Source of the DNA: Nicotiana tabacum
Lineage: Eukaryota > Streptophyta > Magnoliopsida > Solanales > Solanaceae
Length of the DNA: 64,000 nucleotides
Reading direction: 5' to 3'
Assembly (NCBI RefSeq): GCF_000715075.1
Contig: NC_134101.1
Location: 196,064,103 to 196,128,102 of the forward strand
This document shows positions 34,919-46,545 of the stretch, one piece after another (within the stretch, counting starts at the first letter, position 1; every line of letters starts with the position of its first letter). Under the pieces are notes generated by a model. The model saw only the letters and a program-made list of their open reading frames with translations, had not been told where the DNA came from and did no database searches. The translations under genes and the position numbers were made by a program.

Positions 34919-35076
34919 AAACCAACCACCTCAACTTTCTTCACAATTCAAAACCAAATATGTTAGAATGGACTCAGTCGGTCCTTATTATTATCAATAT
35001 ATATATATATTTATTTTTATTTTTTTTACCTTTGTTTTCTTTTTCTTTTTTTCTCTTTTCATCATTTTTTGTGTGT

Positions 35077-35144
35077 GGTCGAATCTTATGGAGATTGCCT
35101 ACGTATCATGACCCCGCATGAATCAGACCTTGCGTAGTTCGTGA
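35077..35144 (-). other. CTACGTA stem module, copy 5 (element B, upstream of gag)
   Basis: Outer CTACG pairs with CGTAG, inner CATG with CATG (loop ACCCCG), then AATCAGAC. Flanking TCGAA and TTCG can pair. This copy lies just 5' of gag in element sense. Confidence 0.68.
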
Positions 35145-35619
35145 CAATAAAAGATAAACAATAATGAACATTTTTCTTTTCACTTTTCATATTAAAACAA
35201 ACTGGGTTTCAAAGGTTTAAAGACGACCTACCAACTTGAAAATCAAACAACCCGCCTATTTTAATCAAAAGGTTTACAAACTTCAAAAACAAATGGCCAA
35301 CTTCCTTCTTCCATTTGCTAATTTTAACCAAATGGTTGTTTTTGCAAACGTGGCCCTTTCCAACTCTCACATGAATTTTGAGGCCGAGGAGGATTATTTT
35401 AGGACGCTTTACAAACTTGTCCGTTCTTTTACGAAAATAGCCTTTCGACAACTGAAAGATACTCTAAGGCTATTTCGGCAAGAACGGTTTAAGACGCGGC
35501 CGAAGCTGGCTCGGCTTATTATGACAAAATTTGAATGGTATTCACTTGACCGCCGACTCTTTGTTTTTTTTTTTTCAAATCACAATAAAACTTGGTGTTG
35601 CAAAACACGGCCATTCAGC

Positions 35620-36200
35620 ATCTCGGGGACGAAGCCCCTTTTTTTTTTTTTTAAGGCTGTGTGGGTCCATATCTCAAAATGACCCAAAGGTGGCTGTTTA
35701 TGCCAAGTCAGCCTTCCGGCGTCCCTTTCGGGAACATTCGGCTATTTATGACAAAACAGCATCACCTGACTTATTCATAACTCTTTTTTCATCGTTTTTC
35801 AAATTAGAAAAGTCAATATTGCGAACACGGCCTTTCAACGTCTCGGGGACGAAGATTTTTAGGCTGTGGGGGTCAACTGGACCAAATCTTAAAATGACCC
35901 AAAGGTGGCTGTTTATGCAAAGTCAGCCTTCCGGCGTCCCTTTCGGGAACATTCGGCCATTTATGACAAAACAGCATCACCTGACTTATTTATAACTCTT
36001 TTTATCGTTTTCAAATTAGAAAAGTCAATATTGCAAACACGGCCTTTCAACGTCTCGGGGACGAAGATTTTTAGGCTGTGGGGGTCAACTGGACCAAGTC
36101 TTAAAAATGACCCAAAAGTGGCTGTTTATGCAAAGTCAGCCTTCCGGCGTCCCTTTCGGGAACATTCGGCTATGTCTTGATAAAACAGCGTCACCCGACT
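35620..36200 (-). repeat. Leader tandem repeat of about 214 bp, nearly three copies
   Basis: TGACCCAAARGTGGCTGTTT recurs at 35680, 35894 and 36107, within units carrying TTCCGGCGTCCCTTTCGGGA and TCTCGGGGACGAAG. The plus-strand ORFs that span it (35236-36180) are repetitive and have no domain; the region is the untranslated leader of B. Sequence 35150-35620 holds a diverged relative of the unit. Confidence 0.85.
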
Positions 36201-36342
36201 TCTTTATGAAATTTGACATATATATTTTTGCTATTTTTTTTTGTAAAAGGGGAAGTTGGACATCACCCGACTTATTTATGAAAAAAAATCTTGACATGTT
36301 TTTTTTTTATTTTCATTATTATTTGTTTTTGGCTTTTTAGCA

Positions 36343-36661
36343 AAAGGTGGGGTTGGACCCGATGAGGGTTGCCTACGTATCTCACATCCGGTGAGAATCA
36401 AACCCGCGTAGTTCGGGCGAATAAACTATTTTTGAGAGGACCCTTTTCCATTTTCTATATTTTTTTTGTTTTTATTATTTTTCCCACAACAATCAAATAG
36501 ACTATTATTTTTCATTCATAACAAACAAACAAATTAACGAAAAACATAAAACATTCCTTCTTCTTCTTTTTTTTTTGAGAAGGTGGGGTTGGACCCGATG
36601 AGGGTTGCCTACGTATCTCACATCCGGTGAGAATCAAACCCGCGTAGTTCGGGCGAATAAG
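36343..36661 (-). repeat. CTACGTA stem module, copies 6 and 7 (duplicated leader segment)
   Basis: A segment of about 80 bp occurs twice, 235 bp apart (module cores 36356-36419 and 36592-36654), with no difference I could see in the core. Outer CTACG pairs with CGTAG, inner CTCAC with GTGAG (loop ATCCG), then AATCAAACC; CCCGA pairs with TCGGG outside. The stretch between and after (to 37240) is A/T homopolymer-rich and holds nothing else I can name. Confidence 0.72.
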
Positions 36662-37369
36662 AATAAGTAGGCAAATAATAATAAGCAGATGAACTAACTT
36701 TTTTTTTTTGAATTTTCGTTTAAAAGAACTACTTTAAAAGAAGCAAGGAAATATTATTTTTTTATTGATTTTCTTTTTTAAAAGAAAGACTAATATTTTT
36801 GAATTTTCGTTTTTTTTTTCTAAAGAAAAGAAAAAAATATTTTTTTTGAATTTTGAATTTTCTAAAGAAGAATCAAAATATTTTCGGATTTTTATTTATC
36901 TATTTTATCTTTTTGAATTTTGAACTTTCTTTTGAATTTTTTTTTTTGGATTATATATATACTTATTTTAGAACAAATAATAAAATCACATTCAACGCCG
37001 GACTCTTTTTTTTATTTTTATTTCTGGCATTTTCAAAGACAAACAAAATAAAATAAAATAAAACATTTTAAAAAAAACCAAACTCTTTTTCATTTTCATT
37101 TAATGGCAAAACAAACTATTTTCTTTAATATTTTAAAAAAACCAGACAGAATAATGACGATTTTTTTTTTTGCTTTTAATATAACAAACTAACAAGACAT
37201 TTTTCATTTTCAAAATTTCGGCAGAGTTTCGACTCTACTCGCACTTCTATGCTGTTATTTTCTCCTTTTTTCACGATTTCTTATATGTGGAAAATGATGA
37301 CAACTTACAAAATCTTTTTGAATTTTCATGCTTTGTTTTATTTTTATTATTTCTTTCAAAAATGTGGCA

Positions 37370-37580
37370 TGGGAGACATAACGATTTCCAAGACTTCTTG
37401 GATTCCGCAAATGCTCCCCATGCACTTTTCCCAACATATGAAGCGTGGGGGACATATGGGAATTCCAAGACTTCTTGGATTCCAAAAATGTTCCCCATGT
37501 GTTTTCCCAAAAAGCAAGCGTGGGGGACATAGGGAATTCCAAGGCTTCTTGGATTCCGCAAATGTTCCCCATGCTTTGAT
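37370..37580 (-). repeat. Three tandem hairpin units of about 68 bp in the leader of B
   Basis: Each unit has GGGRGACAT, then (G)GAATTCCAAG or GATTTCCAAG, then ACTTCTTGGATTCC, then AAATG(T/C)TCCCCATG. CCAAGA pairs with TCTTGG over a 2-base gap, and GGGGACAT with ATGTTCCCC outside, giving a long imperfect hairpin per unit. Overlapping ORFs on both strands are artefacts of this symmetry. Sequence 37585-37829 is plain leader, without a primer-binding site. Confidence 0.82.
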
Positions 37581-37829
37581 TAAAATAACATCATGCTGGA
37601 AATGACCAAATGACCCATTCGCCCTTGACTGGATACAACATGTAGCACATAGGATGCCATAAGATGGTCTATTATTTTCAGGTTGCTTGTCCTAGACGGA
37701 CCCAACCCCTGTGTTGAGTCCCCTAAGTCAAATGCACATGATGCAAATAAACGTTCCTACTAGGGATCCGGCATGTGGCTTTGTTATACTAGGTTCAGAA
37801 CCTGGGTGTTTGTTCTAGACCTGGCTTAC

Positions 37830-38448
37830 TTTGCATGCACAAAATCAAGTTGGAGGATGGAGCTAGACCTTCAGTTGGGCATCAAATGAGACTTAATAAG
37901 GCCATACAAGAGGTGGTCAAGAAGGAGATCATCAAATGGTCGGATGCCTGAATTGTATATCCCATATCCGATAGTTCATGGATTTCACTAATCCAATGTG
38001 TGCAAAAGAAGGGGGCATGATGGTTATCACCAATGAAAATAATGAACCACAAGAACATTTACCAGGTAGAGAGTTTGTATGGATTATCGGAAGCTAAACA
38101 AGGTCACACGGAAGGACCACTTACCTCTTCAATTCACGTACCACATGCTTGATAGATTGGTTGAGCGATCTTTCTATTGTTTTCAAGGTGGCTATTTTGG
38201 ATACAAACAATTTTTTTTTGCACCGGAAGATCAAGAAAATACAACTTTTACATGCGCATATGGTACGTTCGCTTTCAACCAGATACCTTTTGGTTTGTGC
38301 AATGCACTGACATCGTTTCAACGATGTATGATGGCTATCTTCACGGACATAGTGGGGGACTATCTTGAAGGCTTCATGGATGAATTTTCGGTGGTCGGGG
38401 GACTCACTGGATGATTTTCTTGCTGAATTGGACAAGGTGTGGCCTAGA
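37830..38448 (+). pseudogene. RT fragment of the older Ty3 element, right copy
   Basis: This 619-bp stretch repeats 24143-24761, with the same RT remnant (MDYRKLNKVTRKDHLPL to GFMDEFSVVG). I saw no substitution between the copies. It begins abruptly at TTTGCATGCAC inside the leader of element B and ends with CTAGA (38444-38448) before LTR 38449. It is therefore the true left flank of that LTR, duplicated. Confidence 0.9.
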
Positions 38449-41345
38449 TGTCACACCTCCTTTTTCCGCGCCCGAGGGGGCGCAGGGGGAGTTTTTTACA
38501 ATTAAAGGACAATCGAAACGGGATTGGTTTAATTATTTCAGAGTCGCCACTTGGGAGATTTAGGGTGTCCCAAGTCACCAATTTTAATCCCGAATCGAGG
38601 AAAAGAATGACTCTATATTACATTCTGCGTACCAGAAATCCGGATAAGGAATTCTGTTAACCCGGGAGAAGGTGTTAGGCATTCCCGAGTTCCGTGGTTC
38701 TAGCACGGTCGCTCAACTGTTATATTCGGCTTGTTTATCTGATTTTTAATACAATTATGAACCATGTGCAAATTTTGTCTTTTAACCGCTTTATTAATTA
38801 TTATTATTAAGAAATGTGAACATCGCTTAAAACATATCTTTGGACTGTGTCACATGAAATGCACCCACAATCCGAAACATATTTTATTTGATGTTTTAGG
38901 ATTTGGATTTGGGTCACATGAAATGCGCACCAGAGTTTAAGAAAGTAATTTAATTAAATCGCGTCTAAAGAGGCTAACGCGTTATTATTTGGGAAGGCCA
39001 CGAAATTCACTAAGCGACCCTCCTGAATTCTAAGTAATTTAAAACAAGTATTTACTGAGGGCCCCGCAATTGCATTTTTATTCGGCGAGGCTCATCTCGT
39101 TCTTATTTTTTAAAGAATTTGCAACGTCATGAAATGCATCTCGGGCCCCGCCACAATCAATGCGCCCATGACTAGAGACATATTTCGACTCCGTTGAGAT
39201 TTGGATTTGGGTCACATAAATGTGCACCCGAGTTTAGGGAGATAGCATTATTAAAGGCGCGCCTAAAGCAACTAGCGCATTATTATTTTGGGCTAGGGCC
39301 GTGAAATTTGTTAAACGGCCCGTCCCGGAATCTAAGTATTTAATACATATATTTTGTGATGGCCCCGCAATTTGTCCCTTTTATTTGGCGAGGCTCGTCT
39401 CATTTTTATTGTTTTTATTTTTATTATTTTTTAGAAAGAAAAAAAACAAGGCTAAAATAACTACATTTTTTTTTGCTACTTTGCGAGGTCATGAGTTGTA
39501 GGTTAAACTTATTTGATGAAACGAATATTTTTCAGTGGGATTAAAATTACTCCTATGATTTTAACATTACTACTATACGTACAAACAACTCTTAAGACAA
39601 GCCTGTAGATAACAATAATCTTAATATGAAGAAACAAATTGCGGAATAGCTACTTAAAATAACGAAACAAAGGAAGAGACATTCAGCAAATCCGATACAC
39701 AAACAGTGCATAGGAAATCCATATCATTTCATTCCATTTAAGCAAATATAACAAGTTTGGAAATGTATATGCACCTGTTTGAAGCAAGAACAACAACCAA
39801 ACTGTCTCGACAGCTATCGGAAACCTCTCCAATGACGGAACCTCGATGTCGAACTCAACGATATCAGACCGGAAGCCACGAGCACAACCCGACGACGACC
39901 TCAGACGGTGTGCGCGACAATAACGAAGAAACGGCGGCAGCTGGGCATACTAACGCTAATGGCGTTACTGCTGGTTCGTGACTGGGGTGAGGAGGAGGCC
40001 TGGGGTTCGACTGGATGGGTTGTTGTCGTTGGTCGTGTTGTTGGGTTGCGACGGGGTGGTGTGGAGGTGGTTTTCGTCGATGGTTATGGCGCTTGGACAG
40101 TGGGCGGCGATGGAGGAGTTGGGTGGTCGTTCATGGAGGACCTGCAGGCAGTAGGTGGTTTCATAGGGTGTTGATGGTGGTTTCGGGCAGTGGGGGAGTT
40201 AGTCGCGACGACGACGGAGGGAGCTAGTTGGTTGCGGACGTAGGTGGTGGGTGTTTGGTGATGGTTTTGTGGTGGTCGTGAGGTCGTTAATGGTGGTTTT
40301 TCTGGCGATGGAGGTGGTTGTTTGGGTGAGGGTTTTCGGTTATGGCGTAGGGAGTTCGGGGAAGGTGACGAGGTGGTTTTGACGATGGTGGGGCTGGTGG
40401 TTATGGCGGAGAGGGTTAGCTAGGGGAAGGTGACGGGGTCATGGAGGAGTTGGTCGGGTTTGGTCTTGACGATGGGGGAGTCCGGGAATGTCTAGGGTTT
40501 CGCTTCTTCTTCTTTTATGAAGAAGAAGCGTGAACAGTGGTCTGTTTTCAAAAAATTCCCCAAGTCCTTTTTTTGTTCGTTCCGTGTTTTGTAATGCTTT
40601 GCCCATGAAAATGAGCCCCACGCGTGGTGGGGTTCGAGGCATATGTCCCCCACGCGTGGTGGGGTTCCCCACGTGTCCTGGACACGGTTTATTATGGGCT
40701 CGGTCCGAAAATTAGGCCTAAAACCGGGTAGTTTAAACCCGAATATTATTCTTTTGCCAGGACCCGAGAAATAGGAACACGTTGCTTAACTAGTCCTATG
40801 TAAGCAAAATAACTACCAAAAATAAGACTAGTATTTAAACAAAACTATATCTTTTTAAATATTTTTTAAAGTTTTAAAATAGCTACAAAATATTAATGAA
40901 ACTATTTTTTTTTGTAATTTTCGTTTTTCTTAAATATTAAGATAAAATATGAAGTAATATTTTTTTGTATTTTTCAAAGTTAAAATGACTATAGAATATT
41001 AATAAAACTATTTTTTTGTAATTTTCGTTTTTAATAAAGACAAAATATAAAGTAATATTTTTTTTGTATTTTTCCAAAATTAAAACGACTACAAAACATT
41101 AATAGAATTATATTTTTTGTAATTTTCGAATTTTATATAAAGTACCAAAATAAAGTACAATTTTTTGTATTTTTCAAGTTTATGAGAAATACATAAACTA
41201 AAATTTATATATATATTTTGTGATTTTTTTCTTTTTGCAACAAAATAAGGTAAAATAGTTAAAATAGCTATATTAGACCCAATTTCACATATTCACGCTA
41301 AAAATGTGAAAATTCTCGGGGAGGGTCAAAAATCACGTGCTTACA
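38449..41345 (-). mobile_element. Second copy of LTR B, bounded by CTAGA repeats
   Basis: A 2897-bp LTR runs TGTCACACC to CACGTGCTTACA, flanked by CTAGA on both sides (38444-38448 and 41346-41350). The RT reading frame of the older element is split exactly here. No PBS precedes it and no polypurine tract follows, so by itself it has solo-LTR structure. It is either the outer LTR of element B after loss of the primer-binding end, or a solo LTR allele joined to B. It includes the U3 palindrome cluster (40501-40677). Confidence 0.9.
38659..38692 (-). other. Conserved U5 hairpin with GCCTAACACCTTC loop, copy 4
   Basis: Same sequence as copy 3, in the duplicated LTR. Confidence 0.75.
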
Positions 41346-41575
41346 CTAGATATAAGGAAACAATCTTCATACTTAATTGAGAAAATGTCACTTTATGGTT
41401 GAGGAGGGCATTGTCCTCAGTCATAAAATCTCCAAGAATGGTATGAAGTTGATAAATATAAAATTAAAGTGAATTCCAAGCTCCCACCTCTAACTTCGGT
41501 GAAGGATGTGCGGAGTTTTTAGGCCATGGGGTTTTACCGAAGATTCATCAAGGATTTTTCTTAAGTTCTGAACCC
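41346..41575 (+). pseudogene. RT thumb/connection of the older Ty3 element, resumed
   Basis: After the CTAGA repeat the frame continues with decayed RT sequence: LYG(stop)GGHCPQS, YEVDKYKIKV, KLPPLTSVKDVRSF, GFYRRFIKDFS. Several in-frame stops are present. The frame then runs without a shift into a chromovirus tail near 41575. Confidence 0.75.
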
Positions 41576-43094
41576 CTTTTGGAGAGGTCGGCCAGTCGAG
41601 AAGGCTACTTGGTAGACTGAATGGGAGATGCGGAGCAGCTATCCGCACCTATTTGAGTCTCCAAGTATGATTCTAGACCCATTCGAGGAAGAACGTTTGT
41701 TTAAGAGGGGGAGAATGTACCGACCCATCTGGTCATTTTGAGTATTGTAGCCCCGTTCTCCCATTTATTTTTTATTCTATGTTTGTTTTTGTTATGTGAA
41801 TTTCCGGGGTGGTTGGTTGAATGAATTGGGACACTTAGTCCTAAAGTTGGAAGCCTAAGTTGAAAGAGTTGACTGGATGTTGACTTATGTATAAATGACC
41901 CCAGAATGGAGTGTTGATGGTTCCATTAGCTCCATATGGTGAATTTGGACTTAGGAGTGTGTCCAAATAACGATTTGGAGGTCCGTAGGTGGTATTGGCT
42001 TGAATTGGCAAAAGTTGGAAAAGTTAAAACTTGGAGAGTTGAGAAGTTTGAAAGAGATTTGAATTTGTTGTTACCGGGCTTGAATTTTGTTTTTGGAAGT
42101 TGGAATAGGTCCTTTGTATCATTTATGACTTGTGTGAAAAATTTGAGGTTAATCGGAGTCGGTTTGATAGGTTTCGGCATCGATTGTGGGAGTTGGAAAT
42201 CCATGAGCTTTAATAGGCTTGAATTGGGATGTGATTCATGTTCTTGATGGTATGTGATATAATTATAGCCTTGACTAAGTTCGTATGATGTTTTAGGATG
42301 GGTTGGTATATTTATATGGAATCTCGGATGTGATTCGGATGGAATTTTGGACTTGTATAGGTGCTGGTGTGTTCAGCTCTAACGAGTTCACACCTGCGGT
42401 GGGAGTGGCCATAGATGCGGTATCGTAGGTGCGACACTTTGGTCACAGATGCGGACTGAAGTGAAGGCGGGGAGGCTCGCAGAAGCGGGTGAGTTTCCCC
42501 AGAAGCGAAAGCACTTCTGCGATGAGGAGTCAGCAGGTGCGAAGACTGTGAGCTTGGCCTGGATGCACTGATGCGGTCATGGAGCCGCAGGAGCGGTTGC
42601 AGGTGCGGACTTTTGGCTGCAGAAGCGGCTAGTTGGGTGTTTAATTTTTTTTGCAGATACGTACGTGCGACCGCAAAAGCGGTTTCACATAAGCGAAATT
42701 CTTAGCTGCAGGCACGGTTTCGCTGGCAGAATTGATATAAACAAGGGTTAGAGTATTTTCTTCATTTTTGGACTTTGGGAGCTCGGATTTATGCGATTTT
42801 TGAAGTGGTTTTACTATATTTCAAGAGGTAAGTGATTTATGATACTTTTGCCCACATATTTTGAATATCCATTGATTATTTCACCTACTTGTCATGAATC
42901 TAAGTTGGAATTTGGGGATTTTTGACTCATGTATTGGAGAGTAAGATTTGAGGGTTTGAGGTTCGCCGTGTGGTCGGAGTTGGATGATTTTGGTATGGTT
43001 GGACTCGTTATTAAATGGGTGTTTGGATTTTATAAATTTTGTCGGGTTTCGAGATATGGGCCCAGGGTTGAGTTTTTTACTTTGGTTTAAAAAT
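41576..43094 (+). mobile_element. Chromovirus 3' end: chromodomain tail, polypurine tract and truncated LTR
   Basis: The frame reads WRGRPVEKATW, a stop, TEWEMRSSYPHLFESP, FEEERLFKRGRM: the C-terminal chromodomain end of a Tekay/Del-type integrase. AGAGGGGGAGAA (41704-41715) is the polypurine tract and the LTR begins TGTACCGACC at 41716. The LTR holds diverged copies of AGGTGCG, GAAGCG and GATGCGG motifs (42390-42720). It is cut at 43094 by a related LTR; the rest would lie beyond that insertion. No gene is present in the LTR. Confidence 0.75.
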
Positions 43095-46000
43095 TGTAAC
43101 TACCCAGCCGATCATTTTGAGTGTTTTAGCCCCAATACCCTATTTATTTCCTCCTCGGGGTTATATTGTAGTTATGTGACTTGCCGGGGTGCTTGGTTTT
43201 AATTTTGGGTAAGTTTCGTAGTGAAATGTGACACATAGTTCCTAAAATGGAAGCTTAGGTTGTAGGAGTCGACTGTAGTTTGACTTGTATGAAGAAGACT
43301 CCGGAATGGAGTTTTGATGGTTCTAATAGCTTCATATTTCGATTTTGGTCTTTGGAGCGTTTTCGGATGTTGATTTGGAGGTCCGTAGGTCGTTTCGGTG
43401 TGACTTTGCGAAAGTTGGAAATTGGTAGAATTTTAGAAAGTTTGACGGGGAGTTGACTTTAATGATATTGGGGCGGATCCCGATTCCGAAAGTTGGAATA
43501 GGTCCTTAATGTCAATTATTACTTCTATGCAAAATTTGGTGTCAATTAGAGTTGCTTTGGTATGAATCGGGGTCGATTCCAGAATTGGAAAGTTCATAAG
43601 TTCTTAGGCTTGAATCGATGTGCGATTCGTGATTCTAGTGTTGTTTGATGTGATATTAGGCCTCGAGCGGGTATGTTATGTGTTTTGGAACTAGTTGGTA
43701 TATTTGGACAGGGTCCCGGTGTCCCCGGGTGTGATTCGATTGAAATCGGATCGAAATTTTGACTTGTTGAGCTGCTGAACTTTTCCAACTTTTGGTGTCA
43801 TTGCACCTGCGGAGTGACTAACCGCAGGTGCCGCCTCGCAAAAGCGAGCTAGAGAGCGCAAGTGCAAAAATGTCCTAGCCCAGCTTGGTTCGTAGGTGCG
43901 AGAAGTGGACCACATCTGTGTGTCGACAGGTGCAGAGATGCGGTCGCAGATGCGGAAGAGGGGCGGCTAATCGTTCTTCGCAGATGTGGAGAATACTCCA
44001 CAGGAGCAGGCTCGCAGGTGCAAGAAATGGTCCACAGAAGCGTAATTTTGGGACTTAAGTGTTTTCCTCACCTGCGATGGTTTTTCCGCAGGTGCGGCGT
44101 CACAGAAACAACCCATAGGCCGAAGCGGAAGTTGCTGGGCAGAAAAGGGGAATTCGAGGGTTTGATTTCATTATTCATTTTGGGTATTTGAGAGCTCGGT
44201 TTGAGGCAACATTTTGAGGTACTTTCAAAGAAATTATTAGGGTAATTATTCTTGACTCGTTTTTAATTAATTCTCATGAATCTACTATCAATTACATCTT
44301 TTAATTAGTGTTTTGGAGTTTAAAATTGGGGGAAATGGAGGAAACTTCTTAGGCCAAATTTTGGGGATTTGGGCGAGATTTTGGTATCGGATTTGTGTAA
44401 TTTTTGTATGGTTGGACTCGATATCAAATGGGGATTCGGAATTATAAATATAGGTCAGGTTCTGCGACGCGGGCTTGGGTTGACTTTTTTGGGCGATTTT
44501 TCAATTCTTTGCTAAGATTATAATTTCATTGTTTAAATTAGTTTCCTATAGTTATATTTATAGTATGAAATTTTTTTGGCTAGATTCGAGTCGTTCGGGG
44601 TTGAAAAATCGAGGGAAAGACATTCTAATTGGTTGATTTAGCATGGTTTGAGGTAAGTGACTTGTCTAACCTTGTGTGGAGAAATTCCCCTTAGGATTTG
44701 GTACTGTTGTGATAATTTGTGATATGTGAAGGCCGTGTACCCAAGGTGACGAGTGCATACACGGGCTAAATGTTAAAATTCCGATTTTAGCTACGTAGTT
44801 TCCCTTTATACCTTAATTGAGTTACTTTTGCATGTTATAGTCATCATGTTTAGCCTAATTTCACATGTCTACTTGTCTTATCTCTTATTTGTAACTTGTA
44901 CTACATGTTTAATTGAATTACTTGCTTGCTTAATCCGGTACTCATTATTTAACTATGGAATTCTTTACTTGAAATTGTTATCCTTGAAATATCTTGATGT
45001 TGAGTTTGGTGTTGAGTTGCAAAGGTTGTGGCGTCTATTGAGGCTAGGTGTAAGTTGTGTAGTGTCACTTTATTTAGTTGTTATGTTTTGGCATCTATGT
45101 TATTGTTGAGGTGATTGTGTGGTTGTTTGCATGAGGTTTCTTCTGTGTCGTTGTTACTGTTGCACGAGGTTTCTACCATGTTGTTGTTACTATTTGCACG
45201 AGGTTTCTACAGTGCTATTGTGATTATTGATGCATCTGCGGTGGTATAAGGTCTGGGTATTGAAACTCATGCGGTAAGATAAGGTGGGCTTGATACGCGT
45301 GGCTAGTAGGGAGACTACTAGAAGCCATGCGGTGTGATAAGGTTGGTTAAAATGCGGGGTGCTATTTCGGAAAAATGATTTTTCAAAACTAAATGTAAAG
45401 GCTTCTGCGGTGATATAAGGAAAGACGGTGAGTTACTTTTATGATTTGGTACTACGAGGAGGTACCTCGGGAGTGCCCCTGTTGATCTTTCTCTATTGCT
45501 GTAATAGTTTGGTTATTGTTTCCTTAACATTAAAAAATCCTTGTCTTTCTTTTGTGCTGTATTAACTGCCTTGATTCCATGTTGTTAACTTCCCTAAATT
45601 CTTTATTTTTTCACTTACTTTGTCATTATCATTATATCCTTATGTCTTCTGTCTTATTTCTTATTATCTCCAGTAGGGCCTTGACCTGACCTCGTCACTA
45701 CTCTACCATGGTTAGGCTTGACACTTACTAGGTACCGCTATGGTGTACTCATACTACGCTTCTGCACATGTTTTGTATAAATTCAGATACATCCTATCAG
45801 TCATGGTATTAGCACGCTAAGTTGCTTGCTTTTGGATACTTCAAGGTACACCTACTTGCGTCTGCATGCCTTAGAGGCCCCTTCTACCCTGTTCTTCCTT
45901 ACTTCTTTATGCTTTTTGATAGACACTGATGTATAGGATTGTTCAGCATTGTATCTAGAGCTTGTGACTTATATCTCACCGAGTTTTGGGAAATTGTACG

Positions 46001-46148
46001 TATCGAGCTTATAATTTCTATTTATGAAATTGTTGAAGTTTTGAAATTTTAAGTTTTATTTAAATGTTTATGCATGTTGTTAGGCTTATCTAGTCTTAGA
46101 GACTAGGTGCTGTCACGACATTCTACGGAGGGGATTTGGGGTCATGAC
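43095..46148 (+). mobile_element. Chromovirus 5' LTR, second copy
   Basis: The LTR starts TGTAACTACC at 43095, similar to 41716 onward (GATCATTTTGAGTGTTTTAG, the GAGTTGACT, GGTCCGTAGGT and GGTTGGACTCG segments), and runs about 3.05 kb to just before a Met-type PBS. The expected terminal CA is mutated. ORFs such as 43862-44191 and 44828-45109 read through LTR sequence with no domain. Confidence 0.75.
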
Positions 46149-46151
46149 TAG

Positions 46152-46163
46152 TTGGTATCGGAG
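46152..46163 (+). promoter_or_regulatory. Primer-binding site, initiator-Met type
   Basis: TTGGTATCGGAG follows the LTR, differing by one base from the usual TGGTATCAGAGC complement of initiator tRNA-Met used by chromoviruses. Sequence 46167-46351 is leader. Confidence 0.75.
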
Positions 46164-46351
46164 CTCTAAGTTCATATGTGTTATAAGTCATAAGCAAGTT
46201 TAGTAGAGTCTCTCGGATCGGTACGGAGATGTCTATACTTATCTTCGGGAGGCTATGGAACTGTTAGGAAAAACTCACTTCTTTGATTCCTTATCGTGCA
46301 AAAGTCTTTGACTTCGAGATTCTAAATTTATGTCTTTCTATTCTCTTACAA

Positions 46352-46545
46352 ATGGTGAGGACACGTACAGTTGGACCAGATGACCAGACACCCACGCCCC
46401 CTGCTAGAGCCGCGAGAGGTCAAGGCTAGGGTAGGGGCCGAGGATGTACATGTGGTGCAGCCAGAGCACCAGCACGAGCTACTACAGAGGAGCCACCAGT
46501 AGCTCCAGCTGGAGGGCAGGCACCTGAGAGAGGAAGTTTCAATTA
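46352..46545 (+). pseudogene. Chromovirus gag N-terminus, truncated
   Basis: The frame opens MVRTRTVGPDDQTPTPPARA, a start typical of Tekay-type gag, followed by an Arg/Gly-rich and Pro/Ala-rich stretch with one in-frame stop. It is broken after about 60 codons, where LINE sequence begins; the rest of the chromovirus is absent from the window. Confidence 0.7.

Noticed and set aside
35236..36340. Series of plus-strand ORFs of 77-154 codons with VAVYAKSAFRRPFREHS repeats
   Set aside because: They arise from the 214-bp leader repeat, antisense to gag, with frames broken at poly-T runs.
42360..42730. Plus-strand repeats of AGGTGCGG/GAAGCGG as a possible small-RNA locus or regulatory array
   Set aside because: The same diverged motifs occur at the equivalent place in the second chromovirus LTR (43800-44110), so they are ordinary LTR content.
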